DNA of 64,000 nt from Corynebacterium aquilae DSM 44791 (GCF_001941445.1 NZ_CP009245.1:2255992-2319991); one strand, 5' to 3'. Numbered from the stretch's first letter, positions 48,319 to 57,743 are shown. The notes: a model not told the origin generated them from the sequence alone. Translations and numbers: made by a program.

Positions 48319-48702
48319 TTGCACACCTTCACCGCGCTTGAAAACCTGGCATACTCCGCCGGCATTCGAATCATCTGGCACAACGGCCACGCCCGCGGCT
48401 ACTACGACAACGAACGCCGTGTGATTTCCCTCCGCAACGGAATGAGCGACAGGGAAGCCCGCTCAACCCTCGCCCACGAACTAGGGCACGCCCTCCACGG
48501 CGACACCCCAACACCCGATCCAGTGCTCCACGCACGTCAAGAACGGCGCGCCAATGAGTTCGCCGCCCGCCTACTAATCGACCCCGCGGAACTTGCCGTC
48601 GCGGAAGCCGCCTACGGCGCGGACACATTCACCCTTGCCCGCGAACTAGACGTATCACCCCACCTAATCGACACCTTCCGGGCCACAGTCCGCACCCGCT
48701 AA
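48319..48702 (+). CDS. ImmA/IrrE-family metallopeptidase
   Basis: This 127-residue protein starts LHTFTALENL at a TTG codon with GGAAGG upstream. The metallopeptidase motif HELGHALHGD and RRANEFAARLL are the ImmA signature. In ICEBs1-like elements ImmA cleaves the repressor to induce excision, so it probably acts on the repressor encoded just upstream. Confidence 0.85.
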   Translation: MHTFTALENLAYSAGIRIIWHNGHARGYYDNERRVISLRNGMSDREARSTLAHELGHALHGDTPTPDPVLHARQERRANEFAARLLIDPAELAVAEAAYGADTFTLARELDVSPHLIDTFRATVRTR

Positions 48703-48740
48703 AACCCAAAAGCCCCGCGGCAATCGACAACCGCGGGGCA

Positions 48741-48809
48741 ACCCTACACACTCCCCCTAGCTACGAAGGAGCGCGCCCCGCAAGCATATCAAGGCGGGGC
48801 CAAACAACT
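48741..48809 (+). promoter_or_regulatory. Integrase leader: recurrent element plus hairpin between ribosome site and start
   Basis: A third copy of the leader element (CCCTACACACTC ... GAAGGAGCGCGC) precedes the integrase. AAGGAG at 48766-48771 is 38 bases before the ATG, but a 7-bp hairpin (48775-48781 with 48794-48800) would bring it to about 12 bases. This resembles phage T4 gene 38, where a stem-loop bridges the gap. Confidence 0.5.
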
Positions 48810-49895
48810 ATGGTTGGCATACACAAAAAACAACTAAAAAACGGCTTTTCATGGCGAGTGTCCTACGTAACCCCCACCGGGGAACGCCGCTTTAAAGCCG
48901 GCTTCCGAACGAAAGACGCGGCAAAAGCATGGGCGGAACAACACGCCCCCGGCCAAGACACGTCAACATGGATCGACCCGAACGCCGGGCGGATAACCGT
49001 CGCGGAACTATGGCCCCTATTCGAAGCGTCAAAAGCACACCTTTCACCGGCTACGGTCCGTGCGCTTGATTCGTCCTACCGAACCCACGTGTCCCCTAAG
49101 TGGGGTGCGCGCCCCGTCGCGTCCATTCGCCGCACGGAGGTTCAAACATGGGTAAGCGGCATGAAGGATCAACCCGTCATAGCGCGGCGCGCTCATGGAG
49201 TCCTAGCCGGGATTCTGGACATTGCGGTCTATGACCAACGAATAGCTTCGAACGTATCGCGGGGCGTGTCCCTTCCCCGCAAGCCGGAACCGAAGAAAGT
49301 GTATTTCACCCCACAACAGCTACAGGCCCTTGCGGACGCGGCCGGAAGCCGGAAGCTTATCGTCCTCACACTAGGCACTGTGGGGCTTCGTTGGGGCGAG
49401 CTAGCCGGACTACAGGCTAGGGACGTTCTAGTAGACCGCCGAAGGCTTCACGTCCGGCGGGCTGTGACGTGGCAGGGCGGGCAATTCACGGTAGGGCCGT
49501 TGAAGGGGCATGAGTCCCGCGTAGTGACGGCCCCGGCGATTGTGTTTGATTCGCTTGTGGCGAAGGCGCGGGAGCTTCCGCTGGAAGGGTGGTTGTTCGG
49601 AGACAACGCGAAGGGCCGCCCGTTGAGTGGTTCGTCCTCCGCGAGGTGGTTTAAGACCGCGGTTAAGAATTGCCGGACGGCCAAGACGATTCCGGAAACG
49701 ATTACCCCGCACGGGCTTCGGCACGTGGCGGCGGGGCTTCTGGTGGGTGCCGGGGCTTCCGTGAAGGCTGTGCAGCGACAGTTAGGGCATAAGTCTGCGG
49801 CTATGACTCTTGATGTGTATTCAGACCTTTTTGATGGGGATCTAGATGAAGTTTGCGCCGCGCTAGATACACTTTTTCCTGGGAAGCGGGGGTAG
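48810..49895 (+). CDS. int: Tyrosine-family site-specific integrase
   Basis: This 361-residue recombinase has an N-terminal arm-binding-like domain (GERRFKAGFRTKDAAKAW), a core SAM-like domain, and the catalytic Arg in GTVGLRWGELAG, the HGLRH box, LGHKS and the nucleophile Tyr in DVYSDLF. It joins attP with attB in tRNA-Leu. It is followed by a bidirectional terminator and then attR. Confidence 0.95.
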   Translation: MVGIHKKQLKNGFSWRVSYVTPTGERRFKAGFRTKDAAKAWAEQHAPGQDTSTWIDPNAGRITVAELWPLFEASKAHLSPATVRALDSSYRTHVSPKWGARPVASIRRTEVQTWVSGMKDQPVIARRAHGVLAGILDIAVYDQRIASNVSRGVSLPRKPEPKKVYFTPQQLQALADAAGSRKLIVLTLGTVGLRWGELAGLQARDVLVDRRRLHVRRAVTWQGGQFTVGPLKGHESRVVTAPAIVFDSLVAKARELPLEGWLFGDNAKGRPLSGSSSARWFKTAVKNCRTAKTIPETITPHGLRHVAAGLLVGAGASVKAVQRQLGHKSAAMTLDVYSDLFDGDLDEVCAALDTLFPGKRG

Positions 49896-49956
49896 CTAAA
49901 AAGCAACCTGAGAATTAGATAAGCGCCCCTAGCGAGCCCTGGGGGCGGGTGACAAA

Positions 49957-49985
49957 ATAAAAACCCCCGGTCAAGGGGGGTTTTT
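49957..49985. terminator. Terminator between integrase and tRNA-Leu
   Basis: The AAAACCCCC..GGGGGTTTTT hairpin carries U-runs in both directions. It ends integrase transcription before the tRNA gene and stops tRNA read-through into the prophage. Confidence 0.88.
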
Positions 49986-49987
49986 AG

Positions 49988-50072
<85 letters not shown>

Positions 50073-50130
50073 ATGCGTTGATTCACTTTAGCCGGAAGAT
50101 AACTCATGCGCCAAAGAAGCACATCAATTC

Positions 50131-50592
50131 ATGTCAATCCCCGCTTACGACCACCGGGAGCGCCAGGTAGACTCAACCGATGTGACAGTAAACGACACCT
50201 CAGGCAGCACCACATCAAAGACCCGCCGCAAACCCAAGCCAGCACACCTGGTCTTGCTGGCGCTGGTCTTTGCAGCCTGCCTTGGCCTGTCATGGTGGCA
50301 ATGGACCCGCTTCGAATCCGGAAACGGCTCCTTCCAAAACCTGGGATACGCCCTACAGTGGCCGGTCTATGGCGTGGTTGCCATCATCGCTTACCGCAAG
50401 GTTCTCGCCTACGAGGACGATCTGGAGGAAAGCGATGAAGCCCCGGTGACCCGCGAGATGAAAGCCAAAGGCGAGATCACCCAGATTGATGAGGATTTTC
50501 TCCCACAGCGCAAGGCTGTCAGCGTGGAGGAATTCAATGCCATGAATAGGCCGACTCGCCGTCGCGGGCCCGCGGCCGACGATATTGGCTAG
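50131..50592 (+). CDS. LprD-like conserved actinobacterial membrane protein
   Basis: This protein has up to 153 residues; the start may be the internal GTG near 50180. Two hydrophobic segments (LVLLALVFAACLGLSWWQW; LQWPVYGVVAIIAYRKV) flank the motif WQWTRFESGNGSFQNLGYAL, which I know from mycobacterial Rv1343c (LprD) family proteins. The C-terminus is acidic and soluble. It sits next to the DUF3817 gene as in mycobacteria. Function unknown. Confidence 0.75.
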   Translation: MSIPAYDHRERQVDSTDVTVNDTSGSTTSKTRRKPKPAHLVLLALVFAACLGLSWWQWTRFESGNGSFQNLGYALQWPVYGVVAIIAYRKVLAYEDDLEESDEAPVTREMKAKGEITQIDEDFLPQRKAVSVEEFNAMNRPTRRRGPAADDIG

Positions 50593-50662
50593 CCCAGCAG
50601 TTCGTTTACCCGTTTTCTCTTCCCACCCCGCATCCTGCAAAAACTCAAGGACATCCCACCGC

Positions 50663-51013
50663 ATGAGCACCCCCACCGTTACTCCCGCCCGCCAAAAGCG
50701 CGTCGCTGACGCCCTGAAACTGTTCCGCATCGCTGCCTGGGTTACCGGTGTGTGGCTGCTGGTTCTTACCGGTCGCCTCATCCTGGACTACGGATTCAAG
50801 ATGGATCTGCCCCAGTGGGCGTTCTACATCGGCCAGGTTCACGGACTGTTCTACGTGCTCTACCTGGCGGCCACCGTGAACCTGGGCACTAAGGCCCGCT
50901 GGGAGCCCACCAAGTGGATTTTGACCGCACTGGCCGGCACCATCCCCTTCCTCTCCTTCTGGGCTGAGCACGTCCGCACCAAGGAAGTAAAAGCCGCCTT
51001 CCAGCTGCCCTAA
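50663..51013 (+). CDS. DUF3817 integral membrane protein
   Basis: This 116-residue protein starts MSTPTVTPAR. It has three membrane segments and the DUF3817 features FYIGQVHGLFYVLYLAATVNL and ILTALAGTIPFLSFWAEH. It corresponds to Rv1342c-type proteins of unknown function. A terminator follows at 51031. Confidence 0.85.
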   Translation: MSTPTVTPARQKRVADALKLFRIAAWVTGVWLLVLTGRLILDYGFKMDLPQWAFYIGQVHGLFYVLYLAATVNLGTKARWEPTKWILTALAGTIPFLSFWAEHVRTKEVKAAFQLP

Positions 51014-51030
51014 TCTCCAACACCACCGTG

Positions 51031-51065
51031 ACCGGCCTGCGTCCACCCGCACAGGCCGGTTTTTT
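51031..51065 (+). terminator. Intrinsic terminator after the DUF3817 gene
   Basis: The stem ACCGGCCTG with CAGGCCGGT is followed by a T-run on the plus strand. Confidence 0.85.
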
Positions 51066-51221
51066 CATACCCTCTCTCCACTGCAAGCCTTAAGCCGCAC
51101 GGGCGATGGGATCCACACCCCCAAAGTGACAGTAAACCTACCTGTTAAGTGTTAGTATGACTATCAAATGATGTGTTGTTGCCGAGCACCCGCCCGGCCA
51201 CCAGTGCCTTCGAGGACGAAC

Positions 51222-51605
51222 ATGCAAGCCACCTCCCCCATCACCCTTCGCGAAAAAGTCTTTTGCGCCATCTGGTTTAGCGGACACAGCCTCGCCATCT
51301 TTAGCGCCGCCGGCCAATCCCTGTTCACAGCCAGCAGCTGGTGGGAAAAACTCTGCGCAGCACTCGCCGCACTGGTCACCGGCTTCATGCTCATCCGCTA
51401 CGGTTCCGCAGCCCGCACCACCCCAGCGTCCACCTTGCTCAAAGACTCCTACGACGCCCTGTTTATCGCCTACTTCCTGTGGGCGATCTCCTGGCGCGAC
51501 GGCGGGCTTTCGCTGGTCGCCCTGGCCATACCCTTCATCATCTACCTCGCCTTCGTCGGCAACGACCGCTTCATCCACTGGCTCAACACCGGGGAGAAAA
51601 ACTAA
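51222..51605 (+). CDS. Four-helix membrane protein of unknown function
   Basis: This 127-residue protein starts MQATSPITLR with GAGGA upstream. Four hydrophobic segments are visible (FCAIWFSGHSLAIFSAAG, LCAALAALVTGFMLIRY, DALFIAYFLWAISW, GGLSLVALAIPFIIYLAF). It is separated from rdgB by a hairpin at 51610-51653. No family recognised; probably a host gene. Confidence 0.7.
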   Translation: MQATSPITLREKVFCAIWFSGHSLAIFSAAGQSLFTASSWWEKLCAALAALVTGFMLIRYGSAARTTPASTLLKDSYDALFIAYFLWAISWRDGGLSLVALAIPFIIYLAFVGNDRFIHWLNTGEKN

Positions 51606-51609
51606 CGCA

Positions 51610-51653
51610 GCCGGGGTCGAACCGTTGCACACTGTCAACGCTTCGACCCCGGC
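51610..51653. terminator. Hairpin between convergent genes (51222 gene and rdgB)
   Basis: A 12-bp stem GCCGGGGTCGAA with TTCGACCCCGGC lacks a U-run on either side but lies exactly between two convergent genes; it probably helps end both transcripts. Confidence 0.6.
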
Positions 51654-51684
51654 TCGAAAAGCTCGCAAACGGGCTGCTTCAGGC

Positions 51685-52533
51685 TTAAGCCTTGTCCTCC
51701 CCCGCCGCGGTGATCCCTTCCACGGTGGTGTCGGGTGAAGATACCGGCGCGGAATCCGCATCCGCGGCAGCTTCCTCGGCCTGCTTGGAGGCCTTTTCTT
51801 CTTCGGCTTGCTCTGGTGAGACAACCTCAATCGGAGACTGCTCCTCCTCCTGATCTTCCTCATCAGCGCGAGCGCTCACCGCCGATCCGTCCTCCGTGTA
51901 CTTCTCGGCCAGCTCCCGCAACACCGGAACCAGCGCCTGCAATGCCTTGCCACGATGGGACAAGGCATCCTTTTCCGCAGCGGAAAGCTCCGCGGAGGTA
52001 CGGGGACGCTCGTCCAGATCCGCCACGCGTGCATCCTCCTCCGCCGGGATAAACAACGGATCATAGCCAAACCCATTGTCACCGACCGGGGTGCGCACCA
52101 GGCGGCCCTCCCACACGCCCTTTTCCAAGTACTCATCCCCATCAGGGGTGACCACCGCGCACACGGAAACAAACTGAGCGCTGCGGCGCTTCAGCGGAAC
52201 ATGCTCCATCTGCGCCAACAACAGCTCATTGTTGGCCTCATCATCACCGTGCTTGCCCGACCACCGGGCAGACAGCACGCCCGGCATGCCACCCAACTCG
52301 TCGACCGCCAAACCGGAATCATCAGCCAAGGTCACCAGGTGCGTTTCCTTCGCACCCGCCCGGGCCTTAATCAGCGCGTTATCGGCAAAAGTACGGCCGT
52401 CCTCGACCGGCTCCGGGTAGCCCAGCAAATCCTCGCTGGACACCAGCTCAATGCCCTCAATGCCGGCATCCTTGATGACGCGGTTGAGCTCCTTGAGCTT
52501 TTTTACATTGTGCGTTGCAACATGCAGCAACAT
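51685..52533 (-). CDS. rdgB: RdgB/HAM1-type dITP/XTP pyrophosphatase with acidic C-terminal extension
   Basis: This 282-residue protein has the RdgB core (about residues 1-205): ATHNVKKLKEL at the start, DGRTFADNALIKARAGA, LADDSGLAVDELGG, and GDNGFGYDPLFIP. It hydrolyses non-canonical purine triphosphates to keep them out of nucleic acids. The last about 75 residues are a disordered Glu/Ala-rich tail not usual for the family. It overlaps no neighbour and lies 20 bases after rph. Confidence 0.9.
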   Translation of the reverse strand: MLLHVATHNVKKLKELNRVIKDAGIEGIELVSSEDLLGYPEPVEDGRTFADNALIKARAGAKETHLVTLADDSGLAVDELGGMPGVLSARWSGKHGDDEANNELLLAQMEHVPLKRRSAQFVSVCAVVTPDGDEYLEKGVWEGRLVRTPVGDNGFGYDPLFIPAEEDARVADLDERPRTSAELSAAEKDALSHRGKALQALVPVLRELAEKYTEDGSAVSARADEEDQEEEQSPIEVVSPEQAEEEKASKQAEEAAADADSAPVSSPDTTVEGITAAGEDKA

Positions 52534-52553
52534 GTCTGAAAAAACAACTCCCC

Positions 52554-53291
52554 TTATTCAGCCAGCGCAGCAGCCTGCGCCTCAAATAGTTGTCGGCAAC
52601 CAATCTCAGCCGCATCCAGAAGCTCATTCATTTGCTCCCGGCTAAACGTGCCAGCCTCACCGGTGCCCTGAACCTCCACGAACTGGCCAGAATCAGTCAT
52701 GATGACGTTCATGTCGACCTCGGCGCGGGAATCCTCCTCATAAGGCAGATCCAAGCACACCCGCCCGTCAATCAGGCCGACGCTGACCGCAGCGACCGGC
52801 TGGCGCAAGGGTTGACCGGTGAGAACCCCGCGGCGCTTGAGTTCGGCAACCGCGTCAGCCAAAGCCACATAGGCGCCCGTGATGGCGGCCGTGCGGGTAC
52901 CGCCATCGGCCTGCAGCACATCGCAGTCAATCGCAATGGTGTTCTCGCCCAGCTGGCTCAAATCAATGGCGGCGCGCAAGCTGCGCCCCACCAGACGTGA
53001 AATCTCGTGGGTGCGACCCTTGACCTTTCCCCGCATCGACTCGCGCGGCATGCGCTCGTGGGTGGCCGCCGGAAGCATGGAGTACTCAGCGGTCAGCCAG
53101 CCCTCGCCGCTGCCCAGCTTGAAACGCGGAATGCGTTCCTCCACGCTCGCGGTGCACATCACGCGAGTGTTGCCGAACTCCACCAGCACACTGCCAGCCG
53201 GATTCGTCGTGAAACCACGGGTAATGCGCACGGGGCGCATCTCGAGGCCGTGGCGACCATCGGCGCGAACAAAGGAAGAAGAATCAGTCAT
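52554..53291 (-). CDS. rph: Ribonuclease PH
   Basis: This 245-residue protein starts [10 protein letters not shown], with [15 protein letters not shown] and the catalytic core [40 protein letters not shown] and [20 protein letters not shown]. It trims tRNA 3' ends by phosphorolysis. The rph-rdgB order is typical of actinobacteria. Confidence 0.94.
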   Translation of the reverse strand: MTDSSSFVRADGRHGLEMRPVRITRGFTTNPAGSVLVEFGNTRVMCTASVEERIPRFKLGSGEGWLTAEYSMLPAATHERMPRESMRGKVKGRTHEISRLVGRSLRAAIDLSQLGENTIAIDCDVLQADGGTRTAAITGAYVALADAVAELKRRGVLTGQPLRQPVAAVSVGLIDGRVCLDLPYEEDSRAEVDMNVIMTDSGQFVEVQGTGEAGTFSREQMNELLDAAEIGCRQLFEAQAAALAE

Positions 53292-53449
53292 GCCCCTCAT
53301 CGTAATGGCCAAACACACCCATCACGAATAAGAAAAATTCCCCGCATAAAAACCCACGTCACAGCGCACCCCTTGCACCACCCCACCCCCGCCAAGTGTT
53401 AGCCCAGCAGCCACCGTTGCGTTGCGCTGAACTGCCCTGAAACACCGAA

Positions 53450-53480
53450 AGCCCTGCCCCATTTTTAACGGGGCAGGGCT
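53450..53480 (-). terminator. Terminator after the MBL phosphodiesterase gene
   Basis: The stem AGCCCTGCCCC with GGGGCAGGGCT is followed by U residues on the minus strand, 19 bases after the stop of the gene at 53499. Confidence 0.75.
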
Positions 53481-53498
53481 TCACGGCGAACAGGTGAT

Positions 53499-54266
53499 CT
53501 AAAACTCGATCACGGTGCCAGATTCGCCAACGATGATCTCCCCATCGAAGGTGGAACGGGCAGCGTTGACCGCATCGGCCGGGTCGGTCCACGGCGGAAT
53601 GTGCACCAGCACCAGCGTTTTCACACCGGCCTCCTGGGCGATAGCTCCTGCTTCCGCGCCGGAAAGGTGCATCGCCGGCGGTTTTCCTGCGCTGGAATCT
53701 CCCCAGGTGGCCTCGCACAGGAATACGTCCGCGCCACGCGCCGCATCGACCAACGCATCCGTCACCGCGGAATCCCCCGAAAACGCCAGCACTTTGCCGG
53801 TTTTGGGTTCCTCTAGCCGCAACGCAAAGGTTTCAATCGGGTGCACTACCCGGAAAGGAGTGGCAAACAGGCGATCCACCATGACTTTTTCCCCATGTCG
53901 CCACGGGGTGAAAGCGAAAGTGTCCGACATGTCGTCAATCTCGTCGGGGTGATCCGCGCTCAGGCGGCCCAGATGACGAAAGGTGGCTTCCGGGCCGTAA
54001 CACAGATTCCGGCCGGTGCTGGGGCGCTGCGGGTGGAATCGGCGCCACACCAGCAAAGATGGGAAGTCCATGCAGTGATCCGGGTGCAAATGGGAAAACA
54101 GCACATGCACATCGGAAGGATTAGCCACGCTGGCCAATTCCGCGAACGCACCAGGCCCTAAATCCATGACCACATCAGACATTCCCTCAGAGGTCACCAG
54201 GTAACCGGATGCGGGATTGCCCCGGCGCGCCACGCTGCCAGAGCATCCGAGGATCCGTACTTTCAT
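53499..54266 (-). CDS. MBL-fold phosphodiesterase (Rv1339-like)
   Basis: This 255-residue protein starts MKVRILGCSG. The zinc motif HLHPDHCMDF (HxHxDH), then the later SGDSAV and TLVLVHIPPW metal-binding segments fit the metallo-beta-lactamase phosphodiesterase family. In mycobacteria the neighbour Rv1339 between murI and rph degrades cyclic AMP; synteny here is the same, so cAMP phosphodiesterase is likely. Confidence 0.82.
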   Translation of the reverse strand: MKVRILGCSGSVARRGNPASGYLVTSEGMSDVVMDLGPGAFAELASVANPSDVHVLFSHLHPDHCMDFPSLLVWRRFHPQRPSTGRNLCYGPEATFRHLGRLSADHPDEIDDMSDTFAFTPWRHGEKVMVDRLFATPFRVVHPIETFALRLEEPKTGKVLAFSGDSAVTDALVDAARGADVFLCEATWGDSSAGKPPAMHLSGAEAGAIAQEAGVKTLVLVHIPPWTDPADAVNAARSTFDGEIIVGESGTVIEF

Positions 54267-54428
54267 GCGGCTATCGTGCCACGGCAACTGCTCTTTTCGC
54301 TAACTAACCGCCTGGACTATGGCGCAGATGACGCTGATCTTGGCTTCGTGGGCTGGGCGACATTGGCTGGGGTGGTGGTGGGAACTGCCCTGCTGAGCGG
54401 GTCGGTAGTGGGGTTGGGGTGGGTGGTT

Positions 54429-55358
54429 TTAGTTGGCTGGGTTGGGTGAGACTTGGCTGACTGAGGTGATGTGGGGGCCGAGGAAGCGGCCGGCGAGTGC
54501 GGCGAAGAGTTCGGGGTCTCCGGTGGATTCGAAGCTGCGCGTGGGTGGGGTGTCGGTGGGTTCTGCCAGCATGTCGGTGGTGGACAGGATCCGTACGACG
54601 TCTTTGGCGGTTTCTTCTGCGCTGGAGACCAGGGTGACGTGGTCGCCCATGGCGAGTTGGATGACGCCGGATAGGAGTGGGTAGTGGGTGCAGCCGAGCA
54701 CGAGGGTGTCTACTCCGGCGGCTTGGAGTGGTTCTACGTAGGCTTCGGCGACGCCGAGGATTTGTCGGCCGGAGGTGATTCCTCGTTCGACGAAGTCGAC
54801 GAAGCGGGGGCAGGGCTGGGCGTAGCATTCGACGGCTGGGATGGCTTCGAAGAGTTCTTGGTAGGCCCCGGAGTTGACGGTGCCTTGGGTGCCGATGACT
54901 CCGACTTTGCCGTTGCGGGTGGTGGCTGCTGCGCGGCGCACGGCGGGGAGGATCACTCCGATGACGGGCACGTCGTAGCGTTCGCGGGCGTCGCGGAGAA
55001 ATGCTGCGGTTGCGGTGTTGCAGGCGATGACGATCATTTTGCAGCCGCGGGCGACGAGTTCATCGGCGACGTCTTGGGAGTGTTGGCGTACTTGGGAGAT
55101 GCTCAGTGGGCCGTAGGGGCCGTGGGCGGTGTCTCCGATGTAGATGATGGATTCGTGGGGTAGTTGGTCGACGAGGGTGCGGGCTACGGTGAGTCCGCCG
55201 ACGCCGGAGTCGAATACTCCGATGGGTGAGTTGGGCCCGATCGGCCCTGGTGCGGTGACTTTTTTGTCTTCGGGTGTGTTCACTTCGCTTGCGTCGCTTC
55301 CCACGTGTTGTGTGTTTTTGGCTGCGCTGGTGGTGGCGCTGGTGGTGTTGCTCACCAC
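54429..55358 (-). CDS. murI: Glutamate racemase
   Basis: This 309-residue protein has an N-terminal extension of about 45 residues of low complexity, then the racemase fold: [17 protein letters not shown], the first catalytic Cys in IACNTATA and the second in [11 protein letters not shown]. It provides D-glutamate for peptidoglycan. It lies upstream of the MBL gene on the same strand. The true start may lie further in. Confidence 0.92.
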   Translation of the reverse strand: MVSNTTSATTSAAKNTQHVGSDASEVNTPEDKKVTAPGPIGPNSPIGVFDSGVGGLTVARTLVDQLPHESIIYIGDTAHGPYGPLSISQVRQHSQDVADELVARGCKMIVIACNTATAAFLRDARERYDVPVIGVILPAVRRAAATTRNGKVGVIGTQGTVNSGAYQELFEAIPAVECYAQPCPRFVDFVERGITSGRQILGVAEAYVEPLQAAGVDTLVLGCTHYPLLSGVIQLAMGDHVTLVSSAEETAKDVVRILSTTDMLAEPTDTPPTRSFESTGDPELFAALAGRFLGPHITSVSQVSPNPAN

Positions 55359-55412
55359 GCTAGTCGGCTTGCCTGTCGGCTTTCTTGCCGGCTGGTTGTT
55401 TTTGTTTGGCGG

Positions 55413-56096
55413 TTACCAGGCGGGTTGGGCGGGGGTGGTGGTGTCGGGGGTTGTTTTCTTTGGTCGGGTTCCCATGAGGCGGGCTGCGATGATGCCGCCG
55501 ATTGCGCCGCAGAGGTGGTATTGCCAGCTCACTCCTGGGGTTGTGGGCAGTAGTGCCCAGATCCAGCCGGTGTAGGACAGTCCGAGGACGACGCCGAGGA
55601 TGAGCTGCAGTAGGTTGCTGTTGAACCAGCCACGCACCACGAGGTAGGCAAGCCACCCGTAGATCACTCCGGAGGCGCCGATGTGCACGCTGTTGGGTCC
55701 GCCGATGAGCCACACGCCCAGCCCGGAGATGATGGCGATGATGAGGGTGGATTGGAAGAAGGCGCGTTTGCCGGATAGGGCGATGAGGAAGGCAAAGAGT
55801 GCGCCGGGGATGCTGTTGGAGATTAGGTGTTGCAGGCTGCCGTGCAGGAGTGGGGCGGTGAAGATGTCGGGCAGGCTGGTGACGTCGAGGGGGTGGACGC
55901 CGAATTTGAGGGCGGATTGCCCGAAGAGGATTTCCAGCCCGTAGATCACCCACAGCACGACGAGGTAGCCTACGGCGATGGCGGCAGCGCTTTTGAGGCG
56001 TTGGGGTTTGTGGTTTTGGGGGCGGGTGGGGGTGGTGGGCAACGGTGGCTGCTGAAAAGTCACGGTGTGTTCCCTCGTGGGTTGGGGTAGGGGCAC
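55413..56096 (-). CDS. Rhomboid-family intramembrane serine protease
   Basis: This 227-residue protein has six membrane segments, with the catalytic Ser in HIGASGVIYGW and catalytic His in YHLCGAIGGIIAA. It corresponds to Rv1337. It cleaves membrane proteins within the bilayer; substrates unknown. Confidence 0.88.
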   Translation of the reverse strand: MPLPQPTREHTVTFQQPPLPTTPTRPQNHKPQRLKSAAAIAVGYLVVLWVIYGLEILFGQSALKFGVHPLDVTSLPDIFTAPLLHGSLQHLISNSIPGALFAFLIALSGKRAFFQSTLIIAIISGLGVWLIGGPNSVHIGASGVIYGWLAYLVVRGWFNSNLLQLILGVVLGLSYTGWIWALLPTTPGVSWQYHLCGAIGGIIAARLMGTRPKKTTPDTTTPAQPAW

Positions 56097-56176
56097 GTTT
56101 TGTGTGCCCTTTTTCCTTGTCCTGGGTTTAACGCTGCGGGCACCCGCTGGTGTTCCCGGCTATCCCGGGGCGGGTG

Positions 56177-57181
56177 TTAGGTGGTGGTGCGGATGTCTGC
56201 CAGGCAGGCGGTGTTAAGGCCTGGTTCGGCGGATAGTACGGCGTCGACGATGGCGGCTTCGACCATGTCGGCTGCTGCGGCGCACAACTGGCCCAGGAGG
56301 TCTACGTCTACTCCGCTGCCGTCGCCGGTGGACAGCGCGAAGAGGGTGTCGCCGTCGAGTGGCGAGTGGGCGGGGCGGATTGCGCGGGCGAGTCCGTCGT
56401 GGCCGGTGAGTGCGAGTCGGCGGGCTTGTGCTTTGGTGACGGGGGCGTTGGTGGCGATCACCCCGATGGTGGTGTTGAGTTTGGTGGCGAGGGATTCTAG
56501 GTCGGCGTAGGCGGCGGGGTCGACTGTAATGGTGGGGTCGCCGTAGAGCTGGCCGGTGTGGGGGTCGACGACGTGGCCGACGGGGTTGGCGACGACTCCG
56601 GCGGCGACCACATAGTCGCCGATGGTGGTGTTGGCGGTGCCGTAGCCGCCGCGGATTTTTCCGGCGGTGGCGCCGCAGCCGGCGCCGATGCTGCCGCGCG
56701 CTGCGGGGTGGGGGGATGTGGTGTGCGGGTCGCGCTGGGCGAGGTCGGCTAGTGCTTGGCGGGTGGCGGCGGCGCCGTCGTGGCGGGTGGGCCGGTGTTG
56801 GGGGTCGCCGACGAGGAGGTCGAAGATGACTGCGCCGGGGACGATGGGCACGATGGGGCCGGGTTTGTCGGGGCCGAGGACGGGAAAGCCGATGCCGGCT
56901 TTTTCGAGTTGCGCCATGACGCCGTCGGCTGCGGCGAGTCCGTAGGCGCTGCCGCCGGACAGGAGGACGGCGTGGACTTGGGCGACGGTGTTGTGGGCTT
57001 CGAGCAGGTCGGTTTCGCGGGTGCCGGGCCCGCCGCCACGGACGTCGACGGCGGCGTAGGCGCCTGCCGGTGCGACGACGACGGTGCAGCCGGTGTCGCC
57101 TGCGCTGGTGTGGCCGACGCCGATGCCGGGCACAGCGGCTAGTCCGAGGCGGTGGTTGTCACTGTGCGCGGGCGCTGTCAC
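56177..57181 (-). CDS. P1 family (S58/DmpA-like) peptidase
   Basis: This 334-residue protein has the P1-family sequence VPGIGVGHTSAGDTGC, ETDLLEAHNTVAQVHAVLLSGGSAYGL, GSIGAGCGATAGKIRGG (the self-cleavage region) and ATNAPVTKAQARRLA. It is an Ntn-type aminopeptidase, corresponding to Rv1333. It overlaps no gene and starts one base after the DUF2017 stop. Confidence 0.88.
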   Translation of the reverse strand: MTAPAHSDNHRLGLAAVPGIGVGHTSAGDTGCTVVVAPAGAYAAVDVRGGGPGTRETDLLEAHNTVAQVHAVLLSGGSAYGLAAADGVMAQLEKAGIGFPVLGPDKPGPIVPIVPGAVIFDLLVGDPQHRPTRHDGAAATRQALADLAQRDPHTTSPHPAARGSIGAGCGATAGKIRGGYGTANTTIGDYVVAAGVVANPVGHVVDPHTGQLYGDPTITVDPAAYADLESLATKLNTTIGVIATNAPVTKAQARRLALTGHDGLARAIRPAHSPLDGDTLFALSTGDGSGVDVDLLGQLCAAAADMVEAAIVDAVLSAEPGLNTACLADIRTTT

Positions 57182-57182
57182 G

Positions 57183-57734
57183 TCAGAGATCTCCCATCAT
57201 GGCTTGCAGCAGGCTGTCCTGGTTGAAGCCCAACCAGTCGACGAGGACGTCGCGGTCTTCTGCCGAATGCGGGCCCGGCCCGTCTTGTACGTCGCTGGAG
57301 GCCAGGTAGATGCGAACGTCGTTGAGGGCTTGTAACCATCCGTGGGCTTCGTCTTCGGTGATCACTACCGTTTCGGAGCCTTGCTCGCCGAGTGCCCAGA
57401 TGATCAGGTTGAGGTGTTCCAGCTTGGCGGCACAAATGTCGGTTTCGTGCAGGCTGCGCAGCAGCTGGTTGTCGCCTTCGTATTCTTCGTCGCCGTCGCG
57501 TTCGAAGTTGGGCAGGAGGCGGGCGAGTTCTTTTTCTTTGGGGGGTTCTTTATGCCCGGAGGGCATGCCGGTGAGTTCGGCGAGTTCGTCTTTGGGGGCC
57601 GATTGGCAGCGCCGGATCAGTGCCTCGGAGACGGTGGCGGCGAGGTCGGCGAGGACTTCCCGTTCCACGGGTTCGAAGGTGGTGGTGTATTTGGCGGCGC
57701 GGCTCAGGCCGCGTTTGCGTTTCCAGCTTTTCAT
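57183..57734 (-). CDS. DUF2017 protein
   Basis: This 183-residue protein starts MKSWKRKRGL. DUF2017 features include FEPVEREVLADLAATVSEAL and LHETDICAAKLEHLNLIIWAL. It is always found between clpS and the P1 peptidase gene in actinobacteria. Function unknown, possibly linked to ClpS/ClpCP proteolysis. Confidence 0.88.
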   Translation of the reverse strand: MKSWKRKRGLSRAAKYTTTFEPVEREVLADLAATVSEALIRRCQSAPKDELAELTGMPSGHKEPPKEKELARLLPNFERDGDEEYEGDNQLLRSLHETDICAAKLEHLNLIIWALGEQGSETVVITEDEAHGWLQALNDVRIYLASSDVQDGPGPHSAEDRDVLVDWLGFNQDSLLQAMMGDL

Positions 57735-57743
57735 GGTGTGTCT

